Assembly (NCBI RefSeq): GCF_030264275.1
Contig: NZ_CP127165.1
Coordinates: forward strand, 1,414,001 to 1,478,000
Origin: Marivivens sp. LCG002
GTDB lineage: Bacteria > Pseudomonadota > Alphaproteobacteria > Rhodobacterales > Rhodobacteraceae
Length of the DNA: 64,000 bases
Reading direction: 5' to 3'
Every line of letters begins with the position of its first letter. Within the stretch, counting starts at the first letter, position 1. The position numbers and the translations under genes were made by a program. Below, in pieces: positions 27,288 through 37,101 of the stretch. The notes under the pieces were generated by a model. The model was not told the DNA's origin. It searched no databases and was given only the letters and a program-made list of their open reading frames with translations.

Positions 27288-30200
27288 CCAGCTACGCCGA
27301 ACTTGCCGTCACCAGCAATTTCACCTTTCTGCGCGGGGCCTCGCATCCCGAAGAGCTTGTCGCGCGCGCCGCAGAACTCGGGCTTGAGGCGATTGCCATC
27401 ACGGATCGTAACTCTCTTGCGGGGGTGGTGCGGGCCTTTGCCGCGCTCAAGGAACTCAGGCGCGAGGCCGAGGATGCGCTTCGGGTCCGCTCGCACATCC
27501 GCGTCGATCCTTCCTCGCGGCAGGTGGTCGGCAAAGACGCGCCACTTCCGATACCGCGCGGCACCAAGCTGCCCAAGCTGATCGTAGGTGCGCGGCTTGT
27601 CTTGCGGGATTGCACGGTCGAATGGATCGCGCTGCCCACGGATCGCGCCGCCTATGAACGGCTCTCGCAGCTTCTCACCCTTGGCAAACGCCGCGCGGAA
27701 AAGGGCGAGTGCCACCTTGACCTCGACGACCTTGCCCAAAGCGCCAAGGGGATGATCCTCATCGCCCTTCCCCAAGGTCCGCTGCGCAGCGCCCGCGCCG
27801 CGATCCAGAAGCTCCAGCGCCGCTATCCCGCCCATGTCTTTCTCGGGGCTGCGCCGCGCTATGACGGCACCGATCAGGCCTATTTCAAAGACTGCGCCGA
27901 AATGGCGCTTCGGATGGCCGCCCCGATGGTCGCGGTGGGTGATGTGCTCATGCACCGAGCGGCAAGGCGGCAGCTTGCCGATGTGCTCACCTGCCTGCGC
28001 GAGGGATGCACCATCGACACCATCGGCACCCGCGCGCTTCCCAATGCCGAACGAAGGCTCAAAGGCGGGGCCGAGATGGCGCATATCTTCCGCCATCATC
28101 CCGCCGCACTCAGACGCAGCTGCGAGATTGCAGCGCGGTGCAGCTTTGACCTCGGCGAACTGAGTTATGAATATCCCGACGAGGCTTCCGTTACCGAAGC
28201 GCCGCAAGAGCGGCTTGAACGGCTCACGGCAGAAGGGCTGCGCCGCCGCTGTCCGAACGGCATCCCCGAGCGGTACCAGGCGCTTGCGGACAAGGAACTT
28301 CGCATGGTGTCGGAGCTTGGGTTCGCGGCCTATTTCCTGACCGTGCATGACATCGTGCACTATGCCCGCTCTATCGGCATCCTGTGCCAAGGACGCGGCT
28401 CTGCGGCGAACTCGATCCTCTGTTGGGCCTTGGGCGTCACCGATGTGTCCCCCGATCAGATCAGCATGGTCTTCGAGCGCTTCGTCTCGAAATACCGGGG
28501 CGAGCCGCCCGACATCGACGTGGACTTCGAGCACGAGCGCCGCGAAGAGGTGATCCAGCACATCTATGAAACCTATGGCCGCGACCGCGCAGGGCTTTGC
28601 GCCACCGTGATCCATTTCCGCACCCGCGCCGCCATCCGCGAGGTGGGCAAGGTCATGGGACTTTCCCAAGATGTGACGGCCAGCCTGTCGAGCCAGATCT
28701 GGGGCCAGTCGAACAAAGGGGCGGACCCTGAACGCATCCGCGAGCTGGGGCTTGATCCCGGCGACCGGCGGCTGTCCCAAACCATCGAGCTTATCCGCGA
28801 GATCATCGGCTTTCCCCGCCATCTCAGCCAGCATGTCGGCGGCTTTATCATCACCAAGGGGCGGCTTGATGCGCTCTGCCCCATCGAGAACGCTGCGATG
28901 GAGGATCGCACGGTCATCGAATGGGATAAGGACGACATCGACACGCTCGGTATTCTCAAGGTGGATATCCTGAGCCTCGGAATGCTCACCTGTATCCGCA
29001 AGGCCTTTGATCTTCTGGAAGAGCACGACAAGACGCGGCTCACGCTCGGCACCGTGCCGCAAGAGGACCCCGCCACCTATGACATGCTCTGCAAAGCCGA
29101 CGCCGTGGGCGTGTTTCAGGTCGAGAGCCGCGCCCAGATGAATTTCCTGCCGCGGATGCGGCCCCGCACCTTTTACGATCTGGTGATCGAGGTTGCCATC
29201 GTCCGGCCCGGTCCGATCCAGGGCGGGATGGTGAAACCCTATGTCAAACGCCGTCAGGGGCTCGAGGCGGTGAGCTTTCCCTCCAAAGCGCTCGAAGGCG
29301 TCTTGGGCAAAACACTCGGGGTGCCGCTCTTTCAGGAACAGGCGATGCAGATCGCCGTGGTCGCCGCCAATTTCACCCCCGAAGATGCCGACCGCCTCCG
29401 TCGCTCGCTCGCCACCTTCCGCAAGATGGGCACCATCGGCGGTTTTCGGGACCAATTCGTCGCAGGGATGCTGTCGAACGGCTATACGCCCGAGTTCGCA
29501 GCGCAATGCTTTTCCCAGATCGAAGGCTTTGCCGAATACGGGTTTCCCGAGAGCCATGCCGCCGCCTTTGCCATGCTGACCTATGTGTCCTCTTGGCTCA
29601 AATGCCATCACCCCGCGATCTTTGCCTGTGCGTTGCTCAATTCCCAGCCCATGGGGTTCTATGCCCCCGCCCAGATCGTGCGCGACGCCCGCGAACACGG
29701 GATCGAGGTGCGGCCCATCTGTGTGAACCAGAGCGCATGGGACTGCACGCTGGAGCGCCGCGCCGATGGCGGCCTTGCCCTGCGGCTCGGCTTTCGCCAG
29801 ATCAAGGGCTTTCGCCAGCAGGACGCGGACTGGATCGTGGCGGCACGCGGCAACGGCTATTCCGACCCCGAGGCGCTCTGGCTTCGGGCGGGGCTGTCGC
29901 CTGCCGCACTCGAAAGGCTGGCCGAGGCGGACGCTTTCCTCGGGCTTGGCATGACCCGCCGCGCCGCCCTCTGGGAGGTGCGCGCCATCCGCGCGCCCGC
30001 GCCGCTCCCGCTCTTTAACGATCCGCTGGACGGCGAAGGCATCCGCGAACCCGAAGTGCTTCTTCCCACCATGCATCTGGGCGAAGAGGTGGTCGAGGAT
30101 TACGTCTCGATGCGCCTCACGCTGCGCGCCCATCCGATGGAGCTGTTGCGCCCCAAGATCACGGGGCTGACCCCGCATGACCAGCTCCCCCATGTGCCGA

Positions 30201-30595
30201 TGGGACGGATCAGCGTCTGCGGGCTTGTCATCACGCGCCAGCGTCCGGGAACCGCATCCGGGGTCATCTTTCTCACGCTCGAGGATGAAACGGGCGTCTC
30301 GAACGTGGTCGTCTGGCCCAAGGTCTATGAGCGTTTCCGCCGCGAGGTGATGGGCGGGCGTTTGGTGCGTGTCACGGGACATCTTCAGCGCGAAGGCATC
30401 GTTGTTCACGTCATCGCCGAACATGTCGAGGATCTCTCGCCACGCCTGTCCGAGCTTGGCCACCCGATGGATGAAGCGGTGGGCATCACGCAGCCACAGG
30501 CCGACGATGCCCCCCGTCCGCGCCGCGCCCAGACCAGCGCCCGCCATCCGCGCGAACAGGCCAAAAAGCTCTTTCCCAGCCGCGACTTTCACTAG
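27284..30595 (+). CDS. dnaE2: error-prone DNA polymerase DnaE2 (ImuC)
   Basis: Translesion C-family polymerase of 1103 residues. N-terminal PHP domain (ITDRNSLAGVVRAFAAL), polymerase core with the catalytic aspartates in GEPPDIDVDFEHERR (ends with DIDVDFEHERREEV), HhH and a C-terminal OB fold (GLVITRQRPGTASGVIFLTLEDETG in part). The GTG start at 27284 overlaps the imuB stop (GTGA) and has GGGGGA upstream; a longer frame to 27152 lies inside imuB. SOS-induced with ImuAB. Confidence 0.95.
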   Translation: MTSYAELAVTSNFTFLRGASHPEELVARAAELGLEAIAITDRNSLAGVVRAFAALKELRREAEDALRVRSHIRVDPSSRQVVGKDAPLPIPRGTKLPKLIVGARLVLRDCTVEWIALPTDRAAYERLSQLLTLGKRRAEKGECHLDLDDLAQSAKGMILIALPQGPLRSARAAIQKLQRRYPAHVFLGAAPRYDGTDQAYFKDCAEMALRMAAPMVAVGDVLMHRAARRQLADVLTCLREGCTIDTIGTRALPNAERRLKGGAEMAHIFRHHPAALRRSCEIAARCSFDLGELSYEYPDEASVTEAPQERLERLTAEGLRRRCPNGIPERYQALADKELRMVSELGFAAYFLTVHDIVHYARSIGILCQGRGSAANSILCWALGVTDVSPDQISMVFERFVSKYRGEPPDIDVDFEHERREEVIQHIYETYGRDRAGLCATVIHFRTRAAIREVGKVMGLSQDVTASLSSQIWGQSNKGADPERIRELGLDPGDRRLSQTIELIREIIGFPRHLSQHVGGFIITKGRLDALCPIENAAMEDRTVIEWDKDDIDTLGILKVDILSLGMLTCIRKAFDLLEEHDKTRLTLGTVPQEDPATYDMLCKADAVGVFQVESRAQMNFLPRMRPRTFYDLVIEVAIVRPGPIQGGMVKPYVKRRQGLEAVSFPSKALEGVLGKTLGVPLFQEQAMQIAVVAANFTPEDADRLRRSLATFRKMGTIGGFRDQFVAGMLSNGYTPEFAAQCFSQIEGFAEYGFPESHAAAFAMLTYVSSWLKCHHPAIFACALLNSQPMGFYAPAQIVRDAREHGIEVRPICVNQSAWDCTLERRADGGLALRLGFRQIKGFRQQDADWIVAARGNGYSDPEALWLRAGLSPAALERLAEADAFLGLGMTRRAALWEVRAIRAPAPLPLFNDPLDGEGIREPEVLLPTMHLGEEVVEDYVSMRLTLRAHPMELLRPKITGLTPHDQLPHVPMGRISVCGLVITRQRPGTASGVIFLTLEDETGVSNVVVWPKVYERFRREVMGGRLVRVTGHLQREGIVVHVIAEHVEDLSPRLSELGHPMDEAVGITQPQADDAPRPRRAQTSARHPREQAKKLFPSRDFH

Positions 30596-30627
30596 AGAAA
30601 GAACAAAGCAGCGCAAAGGAACGCCCC

Positions 30628-31500
30628 GTGACCTACACTTCGCTCACTCTCGTCATCCTTGCCGCCCTGATCCATGCGATCTGGAACCTCTTGGCCAAGA
30701 CTTCGGCCTCTGCGGGACCCGTCTTTGTGCTCGCCTATAGTGTGGTCGCCTCGGTGCTCTATCTGCCATGGGTGCTCTATCTCGTTTTTCAGGGAGACCT
30801 TGGCCTCTCGCCGGTGATCCTCGGGGTTCTGATCCTGAGCAGCGCGGTGCATCTCGCCTATAATCTTTGCCTGCAACGCGGCTATCAGGTCGCGGATCTT
30901 TCGGTGGTCTATCCCGTTGCACGCGGCACAGGGCCGATGCTCTCGACCTTGGGGGCCTTCGTCGTTCTGGGAGAGACACCCGTTATCACGGGCATCATCG
31001 GGCTTTTCCTGGTGATCGGCGGCATCGTGATGATCGCAACCCAAGGCCGACTGCGCGCCTTTCTCGACCGCAAGGGTCAGGCCGGCGTCCGCTGGGGCAT
31101 GGCAACGGGCGGGCTCATCGCCTCCTATACGGTGATCGATGCATATGCTGTCAAAGCCTTGGGCGTGGCGCCTGTGGTGCTCGACTGGTTCAACAATCTC
31201 CTGCGCTCTTTCTTGCTTGCGCCGATCGTGCTTCGCAATCCACGCGCAGCGGCCTTGCGGATGAAGGGGCATTGGACGACGGCCCTGATCGTCGGGATTT
31301 TGTCCCCGCTCTCCTATATCCTCGTGCTGATGGCCCTTTCGATGGATGCCCCGCTCAGTCTCGTGGCACCGATGCGGGAAATGTCGATGATGATCGGCGC
31401 CGTGCTCGCGCTTGTCATCCTGCGCGAACCTGTCGGGACATGGCGACTTGCAGGGTCCGCTCTTTTGCTGATCGGTGTTGTCCTCCTCGGGATGAGCTAG
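30628..31500 (+). CDS. EamA/DMT-family transporter
   Basis: Inner-membrane carrier of 290 residues with ten hydrophobic helices in two EamA repeats (about 1-140 and 150-290). GTG start with AAAGGA upstream. Thirty-two bases after dnaE2, so possibly on the same transcript. Substrate unknown; members export amino acids or other metabolites. Ends in a four-base convergent overlap with the next gene. Confidence 0.88.
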   Translation: MTYTSLTLVILAALIHAIWNLLAKTSASAGPVFVLAYSVVASVLYLPWVLYLVFQGDLGLSPVILGVLILSSAVHLAYNLCLQRGYQVADLSVVYPVARGTGPMLSTLGAFVVLGETPVITGIIGLFLVIGGIVMIATQGRLRAFLDRKGQAGVRWGMATGGLIASYTVIDAYAVKALGVAPVVLDWFNNLLRSFLLAPIVLRNPRAAALRMKGHWTTALIVGILSPLSYILVLMALSMDAPLSLVAPMREMSMMIGAVLALVILREPVGTWRLAGSALLLIGVVLLGMS

Positions 31501-32315
31501 CTCGCCCGCCCATCAGATTTGAGCCGCAGCGCCATACGGCTCGCCACCTCGTAAAGCTCGCCCGCATCCTTGCTCCATGCTGCCACCTCGGCCCCTTGCG
31601 CAGCAAGAACCGCGTGGTCCCCCCGCGCCGCAGGACCGGTGAGTGCCGCTTGTGGACCAAGCCTTGCCACATTCACGGCAGCCCCCTCGAGAAGGGTTCG
31701 GCATAGGGCCTCTGCAATGTCATGAGGAACGCCCGAAGCGGCATAGGCCTCCAGAGCGATGCCTTGGAGCAAAGTGGAAAAGTTGTTCGAAAAAACGGCA
31801 GCCGCATGATAGAGCGCCTTTTTCGTCGGATCGACGTGGAACGGGATCGCACCGAGTGCTTCGCAAAACGTCCAGAGCGTGGCGACCGCCTCCTCTTCGC
31901 CTTCGATCGCGCAATGGGTCCCGATGAACGACCCCGCCGCCACTTCGGGATCGGCAAAGCTCTTGACGGGATGGAAGGACGCCGTCCGCCAGCCCTTTTC
32001 GGCCAGAGGAGCCAAGACGGAAGAGGATGAAAAACCGCTGCAATGCACAGCCATCGACGGTGCGGCACCCGCGTCGGACAAGGCTTCGGCAACCGTGGAA
32101 ATCATGTCGTCGGGCACCGTGAGAAACCACAGGTCTGCCGCCTCCATGTCCGAAACGGACGCTGCCGCCTTCCCCGCACCGATGACGTTCACCGCATCTG
32201 CGCTTGTCTCGAAACGGCGCGCCGAGACGGATCCCACGTCATATCCATCATGCCCCGCGATCAATCGCATCAGGGTTTGCCCGACCTTGCCCGCACCGAT
32301 GATGTTGATCCGCAT
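31497..32315 (-). CDS. Rossmann-fold protein with DUF2520
   Basis: Protein of 272 residues. N-terminal NAD(P)-binding fold INIIGAGKVGQTLMRLI, like ProC/6-phosphogluconate dehydrogenase relatives, then a C-terminal helical DUF2520 domain (about 125-260; HPVKSFADPE, AVFSNNFSTLLQGIA). Predicted oxidoreductase of unknown substrate; in other bacteria often near pantothenate genes, not here. ATG 32315 is chosen for its GAGGAGG site; the frame extends to 32456 without support. Confidence 0.82.
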   Translation of the reverse strand: MRINIIGAGKVGQTLMRLIAGHDGYDVGSVSARRFETSADAVNVIGAGKAAASVSDMEAADLWFLTVPDDMISTVAEALSDAGAAPSMAVHCSGFSSSSVLAPLAEKGWRTASFHPVKSFADPEVAAGSFIGTHCAIEGEEEAVATLWTFCEALGAIPFHVDPTKKALYHAAAVFSNNFSTLLQGIALEAYAASGVPHDIAEALCRTLLEGAAVNVARLGPQAALTGPAARGDHAVLAAQGAEVAAWSKDAGELYEVASRMALRLKSDGRAS

Positions 32316-32442
32316 AACCGCCTCCTCTTTCGGCTCGAGCATATAAGCACGATCGCATTTCCGACAGACCCAAAGCGATTGGCTATTTACAGTGCGCCCC
32401 AGTTCTCTACCCTCGGTTCGGTATACCATTTCGGAGGACCCC

Positions 32443-33579
32443 ATGGGGCTGATCAACTATGTCACGCGCATCCAGTTTGCGAGCGGCGCCCTCTCGACAC
32501 TCAAGGACGAAGCCGCGCTTGCCGGCATCAAGAGACCGATGATCGTCACCGACAAAGGTGTCAGTGCGCTTGGCTATCTCGCGCGCGTCGAAACCGCCCT
32601 CGGCCAAACGCCTGTTACGGTTTTTGACGACACGCCGAGCAACCCGACCGAAGCCGCTGTGCGCGCCGCGACCGACGCCTTTCTCGCGGCAGAGGCCGAC
32701 GGGATCATCGCCATCGGCGGCGGCTCGGCGCTTGATCTGGCCAAGGCGGTCGCCATCCTTGCCGCCCACGGCGGCGAGATGAAAACCTATGCGGTGATCG
32801 AAGGCGGGCTTGAAAAGATAACGAGCCGCACCTTTCCGACCATCGCCATTCCGACCACTTCGGGAACAGGCTCTGAAGTCGGGCGCGGCGCGATCATCAT
32901 CCTCGACGACGGGCGCAAGGTCGGCCTCTTGTCGCCCTTTATCATACCCAAAGCGGCGATCGTCGATCCGGACCTGACAACCTCTCTGCCGCCGCATTTG
33001 ACCGCCGCCACGGGGATGGACGCCATCAGCCATTGCATCGAAACCTTCCTTGCTTCGGCGGTCAACCCGCCCGCTGACGGTATCGCGCTCGAAGGGTTGC
33101 GCCTTGCTTGGGACAGCATTGAAACCGCCACCCACGACGGGCAGAACGACCAAGCGCGCGCAAATATGGCGATTGCGGCGACCATGGGCGCGATGGCGTT
33201 TCAAAAGGGGCTCGGATGTGTTCACAGCCTGAGCCACGCGCTCGGCGGCGCAGACCCCAGACTTCACCACGGAATGCTGAACGCAGTCTTTATGCCCGCC
33301 GTGCTCGAATTCAACGCGGACGAGCCTTCGGTCGTCGCTTTGAAGAAATTCGACCGCCTCGCGGCAGCCATGGGTCTTTCGTCGGGGGCCGAGGTCGTGC
33401 CAGCCCTTCGGGACATGACCAAACGTCTCGGACTTCCTGAAACGCTCTCGGCGATGGGTGTCAAAGAGGACCTCTTCGAGCGTGTGATCGAAGGGGCGCT
33501 CAAGGACCACTGCCACAAGACCAACCCGAAGACCGCGAGCGCCGAGGATTATCGCGCGATGCTCGAGGCCTCGTTCTAA
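32443..33579 (+). CDS. iron-containing alcohol dehydrogenase (group III)
   Basis: NAD(P)-dependent dehydrogenase of 378 residues. Nucleotide-binding GGGSALDLAKA, the IPTTSGTGSEVG stretch, and metal ligands in GMDAISHCIE and CVHSLSHALGG plus a later His (DPRLHHGMLN) are visible. Start ATG 32443 has GGAGG five bases upstream. Substrate (primary alcohol, aldehyde, diol) cannot be read from sequence. Divergent from the DUF2520 gene. Confidence 0.93.
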   Translation: MGLINYVTRIQFASGALSTLKDEAALAGIKRPMIVTDKGVSALGYLARVETALGQTPVTVFDDTPSNPTEAAVRAATDAFLAAEADGIIAIGGGSALDLAKAVAILAAHGGEMKTYAVIEGGLEKITSRTFPTIAIPTTSGTGSEVGRGAIIILDDGRKVGLLSPFIIPKAAIVDPDLTTSLPPHLTAATGMDAISHCIETFLASAVNPPADGIALEGLRLAWDSIETATHDGQNDQARANMAIAATMGAMAFQKGLGCVHSLSHALGGADPRLHHGMLNAVFMPAVLEFNADEPSVVALKKFDRLAAAMGLSSGAEVVPALRDMTKRLGLPETLSAMGVKEDLFERVIEGALKDHCHKTNPKTASAEDYRAMLEASF

Positions 33580-33587
33580 AATAAATG

Positions 33588-33610
33588 CGATGGGCCCTAA
33601 CGGCCCATCG
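33588..33610 (-). terminator. stem-loop at the converging ends of ADH and AhpD-like genes
   Basis: Nine-pair stem CGATGGGCC-CTAAC-GGCCCATCG. It includes the last codons and the stop of the leftward AhpD-like gene. On the minus strand it is followed by GCATTTATTTTAG, a weak T-rich tail; on the plus strand there is none. Confidence 0.5.
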
Positions 33611-34163
33611 TATAGAATTCTGCGTTCGCACGCATACTGGTGACATTGGCCATACGGTTCGACATTCCGAAAAACGCCGCAATCGAGGCGATGTCCCAGG
33701 CATCCTCCTGACTGAACCCATGCGCTGCAAGTGCCTCGAAATCGGGCTCGCCCAAGACATGGGCCTGTTGCGACACCTTGACCGCAAAGTCGAGCATGGC
33801 CATTTGCCGCGCTGTGATATCGGCCTTGCGATAGTTGGTGGCAAGCTGATCGGCAATCAGCGCGTCCTTGGCCCTGATCCGCAGGATCGCGCCATGTGCA
33901 ATCACGCAATACTGGCATTGATTGAGCGCCGATGTAGCGACGACGATCATTTCGCGCTCGGCCTTGGACAACCCGCCAGGCTTGTCCATCAAAGCATCAT
34001 GATAGGCCATAAAGGCGCGAAACTCGTCGGGACGGCGCGCCATCACCAAAAAGACGTTGGGAACGAACCCCGACTTTTCCTGAACCGTTTCGATCCGCTC
34101 GCGAATATCCTGAGGGAGATCGTCGAGCTCGGGAACGTCAAAACGGCTTACAGGGTGTGACAT
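33597..34163 (-). CDS. carboxymuconolactone decarboxylase / AhpD-like protein
   Basis: Protein of 188 residues of the peroxidase-related AhpD-like family. The catalytic disulfide motif NQCQYCVIAHGAI (CxxC followed by His) is intact. Such proteins act as small alkylhydroperoxidases or disulfide reductases. Start ATG 34163 has AGGAGG eight bases upstream. An FNR-type site lies 61 bases upstream, shared with the divergent YeeE/YedE gene. Confidence 0.88.
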   Translation of the reverse strand: MSHPVSRFDVPELDDLPQDIRERIETVQEKSGFVPNVFLVMARRPDEFRAFMAYHDALMDKPGGLSKAEREMIVVATSALNQCQYCVIAHGAILRIRAKDALIADQLATNYRKADITARQMAMLDFAVKVSQQAHVLGEPDFEALAAHGFSQEDAWDIASIAAFFGMSNRMANVTSMRANAEFYTMGR

Positions 34164-34223
34164 GGGCAATTCCTCCTTGGCTTGGTCCCGACCCTGCCGC
34201 AATCGGGGGCGCCTGTCACCTGT

Positions 34224-34237
34224 CTGATTTATATCAA
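34224..34237. promoter_or_regulatory. FNR/FnrL-type box
   Basis: CTGATTTATATCAA matches the FNR consensus TTGAT-N4-ATCAA at nine of ten specified positions. It lies near the middle of the 132-base gap between the AhpD-like gene and the YeeE/YedE gene, so it could control either by oxygen. FnrL is the usual regulator in Rhodobacterales. Confidence 0.6.
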
Positions 34238-34295
34238 GGACGGGACACATTCACGCATGCAATTGCCATGATGTTTAACCGCAATAGGACCTATC

Positions 34296-35335
34296 ATGAC
34301 GTTGATCGACCTGACCGAACGACTTGGAGACGCCCCCGTTGCGGCGCTCTTCGGATTGCTGACTGGCCTGACCTTTGGTGTCGCAGCACAGCGCTCGCGG
34401 TTTTGTTTGCGGGCGGCGACGATCTCTTTTGCTCACGGACGGCTCGATGACAAGGTTGCGGTTTGGCTTTTGACCTTTTCAACCGCCGTCGTCTGGGTTC
34501 AGGGTGCCTCGCTACTGGGGCTAATCTCCATTCCCGAGGCACGGATGATGTCCGTCACAGGGAGCTGGTCGGGCGCCATCATCGGCGGGCTGTTGTTCGG
34601 GGTGGGCATGGTCCTTGCGCGGGGATGCTCTGGCCGTCTGTTGGTTCTGGCTGCAACGGGAAACCTGCGCTCGGTGGTTTCGGGACTTGTCTTTGCCGTG
34701 GTGGCCCAGATGACGCTCGGCGGCGCTTTGAAACCACTGCGCGACACCCTCGCATCGCTTTGGACGACCACGGGTGGACGGAACCTTGATCTTCTCTCGG
34801 CGCTCCATTTGCCCGACTGGTCGGGCCTTGCCATCGGGGTGGTCTTCGCGCTTCTCGCACTCGAGATTTCACGGCGCAACAAGATCGGAGCCGCGCGGCT
34901 TGTCTTTGGTGCGGGCGTAGGATTTGCCGTGGCGTTGGGCTGGGGACTGACCACAGCGCTTGCGCGGATTTCCTTTGAGCCGATGGCGATAGAAAGCGCA
35001 ACATTCACAGGCCCTTCGGCCAATATGCTCATGTTTTTCTAGAGGAAAACCCGCTTCTCGAATTCGATATCGGTCTGGTTCCGGGAGTGTTTATCGGCGC
35101 CTTCGTCGCGTCGATCCTGTCGCGCGAATTCCAGTTTCAGGGCTTCGAGAACGAAGCCAACATGCGCCGCGCCCTTACGGGAGCCGCGCTCATGGGCTTT
35201 GGGGGAATGCTCGCGGGGGGATGCGCGATCGGTGCAGGCGTGACGGGCGGTTCAATTTTCGCCGGAACGGCTTGGGTCGCGCTCTTTGCCTTCTGGATCG
35301 GCGGCATGGCGACAGAGCGGATTCTCGCCCCGTAA
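34296..35335 (+). pseudogene. YeeE/YedE (TsuA-like) transporter, frameshifted
   Basis: Membrane protein of the YeeE/YedE family; TsuA members take up thiosulfate. As read, codons 1-248 end at TAG 35040-35042, but the family continues in the -1 frame (EENPLLEFDIGLVPGVFIGA...) to 35335. One extra T in the T5 run at 35034-35038 would restore a 346-residue protein of normal length. All three family cysteine motifs survive: RFCLRA and RGCSGRL before the break, GGCAIGAG after it. Possibilities are a true mutation, a sequencing or assembly error in the homopolymer, or -1 slippage at G-TTT-TTC just before the stop. Confidence 0.8.
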
Positions 35336-35344
35336 CACCAAAGA

Positions 35345-35369
35345 AAAGGGCCGGTCGAGCCGGCCCTTT
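35345..35369. terminator. bidirectional terminator between YeeE/YedE and uracil permease genes
   Basis: Ten-pair stem AAAGGGCCGG-TCGAG-CCGGCCCTTT. On the minus strand it is followed by TCTTTGG, giving a good U-tract for the permease gene; it begins six bases past that gene's stop. Confidence 0.85.
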
Positions 35370-35374
35370 CGTGG

Positions 35375-36814
35375 TTATTTCTTCGAACCGGCCATGCCGC
35401 CCGACATTTCCTCGGTCGCTTCATCCGCGAGTTCGGCTGGAAGGATGAGGTTCAGAACGATCGCGATCAAAGCGGCGGGTAGAATGCCCGAAGCGCCAAG
35501 GATCTGGAGGCTCGACGGCAAGTGCTGAAGCGCATTCGCCGAACCAGGTGCAAGGTTCATAACTTCGAGCTGAAGACCAAGACCAACCGAAAGGGCAACC
35601 GCAAAGATCACCATGTTGCGGCGGTTCCAGACCACGTCCGAAAGCATCGACACACCCGACGCAACAACCATGCCGAACATCACGACAACGCCGCCGCCGA
35701 GAACTTCGATAGGAACGGTGCGGATGACGCCGCCCACTTTGGGGATCAGGCCGCAAATGATCAGGAAGATTGCGCCGATGGTGACAACGTGGCGGCTCAT
35801 GACGCCCGTCATCGCGATCAGACCAACGTTCTGGCTGAACGAGGTGTTCGGCAATGCACCGAAGACGCCCGCAACCGCGGTGCCCAGACCGTCTGCATAG
35901 GTTGCCCCTGCGATTTCCTTGTCGGTGGCTTCGCGGCCAGCGCCGCCTTTGCAGATACCCGAAACGTCGCCAACGGTTTCAACCGCCGAGACAAAGGCCA
36001 TCAGACAGAACCCGATGACAGCGGCCATCGAGAATTCAAAGCCGTATTTGAACGGAACGGGAAGCGAAAAGATCGCCGAACGGGTCCAGCTGTTCGCAAC
36101 CGCTTCGAACGAGAGAAGTCCGATCGCCATCGAGTAGAAATAACCGACAACGATCCCGATCAGCACGGCGGACACCGCCAACATGCCGCGGGCATAGAAC
36201 TTGAGACCGAGGGTCACAAAGATCACGACCAATGCAGCCGACCAGCTCTTGAAGCTGCCATAGCTTTCGGCGCCTGCAGCCTTGGCCGGAACGCCACCTG
36301 CTGCGTATTCGATCCCGACCTTGACCAGTGCAAGACCGATGAGCGTCACAACAAGGCCCGTCACCAACGGCGGAAGCGCAAAGCGGATCTTGCCGATGAC
36401 GGTCCCGAGGGCAGCGTGGAAAATACCGCCGATGAGCACGCCGCCATATAGCGCAGCAAGGCCGTCAACACCCTTTCCCACAACAAGCGGGATCATGATC
36501 GGAATAAAGGCGAACGAAGTGCCCTGAACAATCGGGAGTGCAGCGCCGACGGGCCCAAAGGTGATGGTCTGGAAAAGCGTGGCAATACCCGCAAAGAGCA
36601 TCGACATCTGGATCATGTAGAGAAGTTCGGGGAAGTCGGGCGAGTTCGACCCGAATCCGAAGCCGGCCGCACCAGCCAAAACGATTGCAGGTGTCACGTT
36701 CGAAACGAACATGGCAAGCACGTGCTGGATCCCCAGCGGGATCGCTTTGCCTAAGGGGGGCGTATAATTGGGATCGCGGAGCTGCTCCGGCGTCCCGAGT
36801 GTTTCATCGGCCAT
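35375..36814 (-). CDS. NCS2 uracil/xanthine permease
   Basis: Nucleobase:cation symporter of 479 residues with about 14 hydrophobic segments. The NCS2 signature is present as SFSQNVGLIAMTGV, and the half-helix glutamate region is AFVSAVETVGDVSG. Start ATG 36814 with AGGGA upstream; the frame extends to 36919 without support. Uracil versus xanthine or urate cannot be decided. Monocistronic with its own terminator. Confidence 0.92.
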   Translation of the reverse strand: MADETLGTPEQLRDPNYTPPLGKAIPLGIQHVLAMFVSNVTPAIVLAGAAGFGFGSNSPDFPELLYMIQMSMLFAGIATLFQTITFGPVGAALPIVQGTSFAFIPIMIPLVVGKGVDGLAALYGGVLIGGIFHAALGTVIGKIRFALPPLVTGLVVTLIGLALVKVGIEYAAGGVPAKAAGAESYGSFKSWSAALVVIFVTLGLKFYARGMLAVSAVLIGIVVGYFYSMAIGLLSFEAVANSWTRSAIFSLPVPFKYGFEFSMAAVIGFCLMAFVSAVETVGDVSGICKGGAGREATDKEIAGATYADGLGTAVAGVFGALPNTSFSQNVGLIAMTGVMSRHVVTIGAIFLIICGLIPKVGGVIRTVPIEVLGGGVVVMFGMVVASGVSMLSDVVWNRRNMVIFAVALSVGLGLQLEVMNLAPGSANALQHLPSSLQILGASGILPAALIAIVLNLILPAELADEATEEMSGGMAGSKK

Positions 36815-37101
36815 TCTGTTTATCCCTGTTCTGTCACTGGACTGACGCCAGCTGTTCACTCGGCGAAGAGATTTTCCCTTCGCGCGTGCGGATATGCTAA
36901 TCCGAAACAATCCCCACAATTATCAAAAAAAAGCGAATACTGTCTCAGTGAATAAGGAGGGCCAAGGTCTGCACTTCTAGGCGGAATGACTCTAAATCGG
37001 GCAGATTGCAAAATCCGAACACTCGTCCGTGATCGACGTCATCAGACCGGCTCGAAGGGATACAGAACCAAAAGGTTCACATCGCAGCAAAAGAAGAGAA
37101 A

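Noticed and set aside
27269-30616. 1115-codon open frame on the minus strand
   Set aside because: Exact antisense of dnaE2; high-GC codon structure leaves the opposite frame open. No family motif, no plausible start signal.
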